9,972 nucleotides of DNA from Planctomycetota bacterium (GTDB taxonomy: Bacteria; Planctomycetota; Phycisphaerae; Phycisphaerales; SM1A02): positions 1 to 9,972 of the forward strand of contig RFQW01000035.1 of NCBI GenBank assembly GCA_009924765.1. Reading direction: 5' to 3'. The translations under genes and the position numbers were made by a program. The first letter of the stretch is position 1. The number at the start of each line of letters is the position of its first letter. The notes under the pieces were generated by a model. That model did not search any database. It saw only the letters and a program-made list of their open reading frames with translations, and was not told the origin of the DNA. Positions 8,401 to 9,972 of the stretch are shown here, in pieces.

Positions 8401-9016
8401 CGACGGCAAGGTGGGCTACATCTACGTGCCCAACACCGGCGTGGATGGGCAGAACGACCTGGTGCGCCAGTTCCAGGGCCAGCGCTTCAAGCCCGCGCTG
8501 CTGATCGACGACCGCTGGAACGGCGGCGGCCAGATCCCGAACCGCTTCATCGAGATGATGAACCGCCCCGCCACCAACGCGTGGGCGCGCCGCGACGCGG
8601 GCGAGCAGGTGTGGCCGCCGGACACCGAAGGCGATGCTGATCAACGGCCTCGCGGGTTCGGGCGGTGACATGTTCCCGTGGCTGTTCAAGCATCACGGTC
8701 TTGGCCCGGTGATCGGCACGCGCACCTGGGGCGGCCTGGTGGGCATCAGCGGCAATCCCGCGTTCATCGACGGCGGCACCATCAGCGTGCCCACCTTCGG
8801 CTTCTACAAGCTGGACGGCACGTGGGGCGTGGAGGGCCACGGCGTGGATCCCGACATCGAGGTGAGGGCGGCCTGGCCGCTGGTGGCCGCGATCCTCAGA
8901 TCGAGAAGGCGGTCGAGGTGCTGCAGCAGCAGTTGAAGGACAAGCCCTTCCGCAAGCCGCAGCGTCCGCCCGCGCCCGATCGCAGCGGCATGGGCATTCC
9001 CGAGAAGGATCGCTGA
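5486..9016 (+). pseudogene. Secreted tricorn-type protease (peptidase S41 family), frame broken twice near the 3' end
   Basis: Tricorn-type proteases degrade peptides using beta-propellers, a PDZ domain and an S41 serine-protease core. Residues 1-22 look like a signal peptide ('FLCLPLLALPCLTAIA'), so the enzyme is exported. WD40/TolB-like propeller repeats run to ~550 ('FSPDGKRVAFVGG', 'WSPDGKSIAFFDD', 'WSPDSKRVAYSD', 'FSHDGAWIAYT'). A Lys/Asp-rich insert follows (552-670), then the S41 helical region with 'ELNVGHAYLQNPGD' (His835), a PDZ domain (~850-940) and 'KVGYIYVPNTGVDGQNDL'. The open frame ends at TGA 8666-8668, before the catalytic serine. That part continues in another frame: 'MLINGLAGSGGDMFPWLF' (Ser codon 8658-8660) and 'GTWGVEGHGVDPDIEV' (Glu codon 8832-8834). 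A second shift near 8865-8880 returns to the original frame, 'DPQIEKAVEVLQQQL', ending at 'SGMGIPEKDR' and TGA 9014-9016. The net length of ~1176 residues fits the family plus the insert. Truncation or sequence error are both possible. Confidence 0.9.
7139..7498 (+). repeat. Lys/Asp-rich low-complexity insert in the tricorn-type protease
   Basis: About 119 codons (residues 552-670) encode a highly charged segment between propeller and protease parts. The hexapeptide KKDDAK occurs four times, with longer variants such as 'DKKDDAKDGDK' and 'DKKDDAKKDEP'. At DNA level the unit AAGAAGGACGACGC recurs. A distinct island in the middle, 'PRRKRRSSEFDAVDTVAMQD', is not repetitive. The segment is predicted to be disordered and stays in frame throughout. 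Confidence 0.9.
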
Positions 9017-9057
9017 TCACGCCGGGCGCTCGTGCAGCGCACAGGATTCACGGCAAC

Positions 9058-9091
9058 AGCGCCGCGGCCGCTTGATGCGCCGCGGCGCTTT
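9058..9091 (+). terminator. Rho-independent terminator after the tricorn-type protease gene
   Basis: A perfect 11-bp GC-rich stem is formed by 9058-9068 (AGCGCCGCGGC) and 9079-9089 (GCCGCGGCGCT) around a 10-nt loop, followed by a short T run (TTTCCT). It lies 41 nt after the stop codon at 9016. The T tract is short, so efficiency is uncertain. The loop contains the likely -35 box of the next gene. Confidence 0.65.
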
Positions 9092-9099
9092 CCTACGGT
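9072..9099 (+). promoter_or_regulatory. Putative promoter of the lipoprotein gene, leaderless
   Basis: TTGATG (9072-9077, 4 of 6 matches to TTGACA) and TACGGT (9094-9099) are 16 nt apart. The -10 box ends 6 nt before ATG 9106, placing the transcription start at the start codon. No Shine-Dalgarno sequence precedes the ATG. This is the only leaderless candidate here with a good -35 box as well. Confidence 0.55.
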
Positions 9100-9105
9100 G
9101 CGTGC

Positions 9106-9519
9106 ATGAAGCACACCTCCACCGCGCTCTGCGCCCTCATCGTGTCCGGCCTGCTGCTGCCCGCCTGCGAGCAGAAGTCCGGCTCCCCCGTCTCCAAGAC
9201 CAGCTCGATCAGCTCCACCGCCCCGCTCACCAGCGAGGACGCGGCCGATGCGCTGAAGAAGGCGCAGGCCCGCGCCGAGCAGGCGCAGACGGAACTCGAT
9301 CAGGCGAAGAAGGCCGTCGATCAGGCGAACAGCGCCCTGAACGCCGGCAAGATGGCCAAGGTTTCGGCCGCCGAGCAGGCCACGCTGGAGAAGGCCGTCA
9401 CCAGCGCCAAGACAGCGCTCGAGAAGGCCGAAGCCGGCTGCAAGGACGCCTGCGCCATGCGCGACAAGTGCAAGGCCGACATGGATGCGATGGCGGCCAA
9501 GGCCGCGCCCAAGATGTGA
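9106..9519 (+). CDS. Small Ala-rich coiled-coil lipoprotein
   Basis: This 137-residue protein begins with a lipoprotein signal peptide: 'LCALIVSGLLLPAC' contains a lipobox (L-P-A-C) with the lipidated Cys at 21. It should therefore be anchored in a membrane on the outer side of the cytoplasm. A Ser/Thr-rich linker (~24-42) leads to a long Ala/Lys/Glu/Gln helix (~45-110) that looks like a coiled coil ('ALKKAQARAEQAQTELDQAK'). The C-terminus has three cysteines at 112, 116 and 122 (CX3CX5C) in 'AGCKDACAMRDKCKADM', then an Ala/Lys-rich tail. Beyond 'lipoprotein', I do not recognise a family. It sits alone between two terminator-like hairpins with its own apparent leaderless promoter. Confidence 0.85.
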   Translation: MKHTSTALCALIVSGLLLPACEQKSGSPVSKTSSISSTAPLTSEDAADALKKAQARAEQAQTELDQAKKAVDQANSALNAGKMAKVSAAEQATLEKAVTSAKTALEKAEAGCKDACAMRDKCKADMDAMAAKAAPKM

Positions 9520-9544
9520 GTCAGCTCATGCGGCCAAAAGCGAG

Positions 9545-9572
9545 AAAGTCCAAGGCCTGAGCCTTGGACTTT
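9545..9572. terminator. Shared bidirectional terminator between the lipoprotein gene and tRNA-Gly
   Basis: A perfect 12-bp inverted repeat (9545-9556 with 9561-9572, arm AAAGTCCAAGGC) encloses the loop CTGA. It lies between convergent genes, 25 nt after the lipoprotein stop and 10 nt beyond the 3' end of tRNA-Gly. On both strands the right arm ends in T-rich sequence (CTTTCGCTTT on plus, CTTTCTCGCTTTT on minus), so it can serve either direction. Confidence 0.75.
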
Positions 9573-9582
9573 CGCTTTGCAA

Positions 9583-9654
9583 AGCGGGTGAAGGGACTTG
9601 AACCCTCGACATTCACGTTGGCAACGTGACGCTCTACCACTGAGCTACACCCGC
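9583..9654 (-). tRNA. tRNA-Gly (anticodon GCC)
   Basis: On the minus strand the sequence folds as a complete cloverleaf. The acceptor stem is GCGGGTG/CACCCGC (7 bp), the D stem GCTC/GAGC and the anticodon stem TCACG/CGTGA with loop TTGCCAA. The T stem is GAGGG/CCCTT (one G-U pair) with loop TTCAAGT. The anticodon GCC reads GGC and GGT glycine codons, and GGC is very common in this window. The discriminator base is U, usual for glycine. The 3' CCA is not encoded, so it must be added by CCA-adding enzyme. The last bases overlap the palindrome CGCTTTGCAAAGCG (9573-9586). Confidence 0.97.
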
Positions 9655-9680
9655 GAACCGATCCCCTTTCGGGGAGGCGA

Positions 9681-9708
9681 AGTATACAGGCTCCCCCGCC
9701 TGCGGCAA
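9681..9708 (-). promoter_or_regulatory. Sigma-70-type promoter of tRNA-Gly
   Basis: On the minus strand TTGCCG (9708-9703) and TATACT (9686-9681) are separated by 16 nt. TATACT matches TATAAT at 5 of 6 positions. Transcription would start near 9674, giving a ~20-nt leader that contains the small hairpin CCCCGAAAGGGG (9663-9674) just before the tRNA. This lets the tRNA be expressed independently of the deaminase gene upstream. Confidence 0.7.
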
Positions 9709-9734
9709 CGCCCCGGAAACCATCGGCCCAAACC

Positions 9735-9972
9735 TCAGGCGCCTTGAACGACTTCCGTGAAACGGAAGGAACGGCCGTCAAAAAGCCCCTTGTCGCTGAG
9801 TTTCAGCGCGGGAATCACCAGCAAGGCCATGAAACTGAGGGTCATGAACGGGGCCCGCAGGGGCGAGCCCATGGCATGGGTCATGGCGGTCAGGCGCTCG
9901 TAGTCGGCGGCCACGCGCTCGAAGGGTTGGTCGCTCATCAAGCCCGCGATGGGCAGTGGCAGCACCTGCGTG
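9735..9972 (-). CDS. ade: Adenine deaminase, C-terminal part (runs off the window)
   Basis: Only the last ~78 residues are present; the 5' part lies beyond 9972. Adenine deaminase hydrolyses adenine to hypoxanthine and ammonia in purine salvage. The visible segment matches the C-terminal region of bacterial Ade: 'LPLPIAGLMSDQPFERVAAD', then 'LRAPFMTLSFMALLVIPALK', then 'LSDKGLFDGRSFRF'. The 'LPLPIAGLMS' and 'FMTLSF..L.VIP.LKL.DKGL' blocks are the family's signature in this region. The catalytic metal-binding residues lie in the missing part, so activity cannot be judged. The gene ends at TGA (minus strand, 9737-9735), and tRNA-Gly follows on the same strand with its own promoter. Confidence 0.9.
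   Translation of the reverse strand, partial: TQVLPLPIAGLMSDQPFERVAADYERLTAMTHAMGSPLRAPFMTLSFMALLVIPALKLSDKGLFDGRSFRFTEVVQGA

Noticed and set aside
8612..8640. Programmed frameshift in the tricorn-type protease, by analogy with prfB
   Set aside because: No slippery CTT-TGA-like site or stimulator is seen. The local sequence appears to lack several conserved residues, which fits a deletion better than recoding.
5837..8689. Very long open frame (950 codons) on the minus strand opposite the protease gene
   Set aside because: It is an antisense shadow produced by GC-rich codon use; the plus strand gives clear propeller, PDZ and S41 motifs, and the minus translation is Ala/Val/Leu/Gly-rich with no recognisable motif.
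9573..9586. Palindrome CGCTTTGCAAAGCG as an operator
   Set aside because: It overlaps the tRNA 3' end and the terminator tail, where the base pattern is explained by the acceptor stem and T tract; nothing suggests a regulator site.
9687..9702. CAGGC/GCCTG hairpin downstream of adenine deaminase as its terminator
   Set aside because: The stem is only 5 bp, lies within the spacer of the tRNA-Gly promoter and has no T run on the minus strand.

Overview
This is a GC-rich bacterial window of mostly housekeeping and accessory-metabolism genes. I see no phage, transposon or CRISPR signature and no defence system. The best guess for the organism is Planctomycetota, possibly Phycisphaerae. The reasons are the style of the sigma factor (the 'GLVWSLARKLG..ADAEDAVQEIFLDLW' and 'ETTFVAMIARRRLIDR' blocks), a secreted bacterial tricorn protease with a K/D-rich insert, and an RF2 of non-proteobacterial type. 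This placement rests on remembered family resemblance and is uncertain.

Layout: an AT-rich left edge (1-67) precedes a doubtful small membrane ORF (68-226, +). Its stop abuts the stop of a class I aminotransferase on the minus strand (227-1456). A 69-bp divergent gap separates that gene from prfB, which encodes release factor 2 and carries the classic CTT-TGA-C programmed +1 frameshift. A glycogen debranching enzyme gene starts one base inside the prfB stop but is knocked out of frame by an exact 53-bp tandem duplication (4341-4446). Next come an ECF-type sigma factor with no adjacent anti-sigma gene and a secreted tricorn-type S41 protease. The protease frame is broken twice, on either side of the segment with the catalytic serine. 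A leaderless lipoprotein gene follows, then a shared terminator hairpin. The right end, on the minus strand, holds tRNA-Gly(GCC) with its own promoter and the 3' end of an adenine deaminase gene.

How the parts work together: the genes belong to unrelated processes (amino-acid metabolism, translation termination, glycogen breakdown, transcription control, extracytoplasmic proteolysis, purine salvage). The recurring theme is translation. Several first-in-transcript genes lack a Shine-Dalgarno sequence and have a -10-like hexamer 6-7 nt before the ATG, which suggests leaderless mRNAs. The internal operon gene does have an SD-like sequence. The prfB frameshift site also lacks the usual SD-like stimulator. 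All seven recognised protein genes, and the doubtful small ORF, end in TGA, the codon read by RF2. The three reading-frame breaks (one duplication, two apparent short deletions) could be assembly errors or real lesions, and the sequence alone cannot decide between them.
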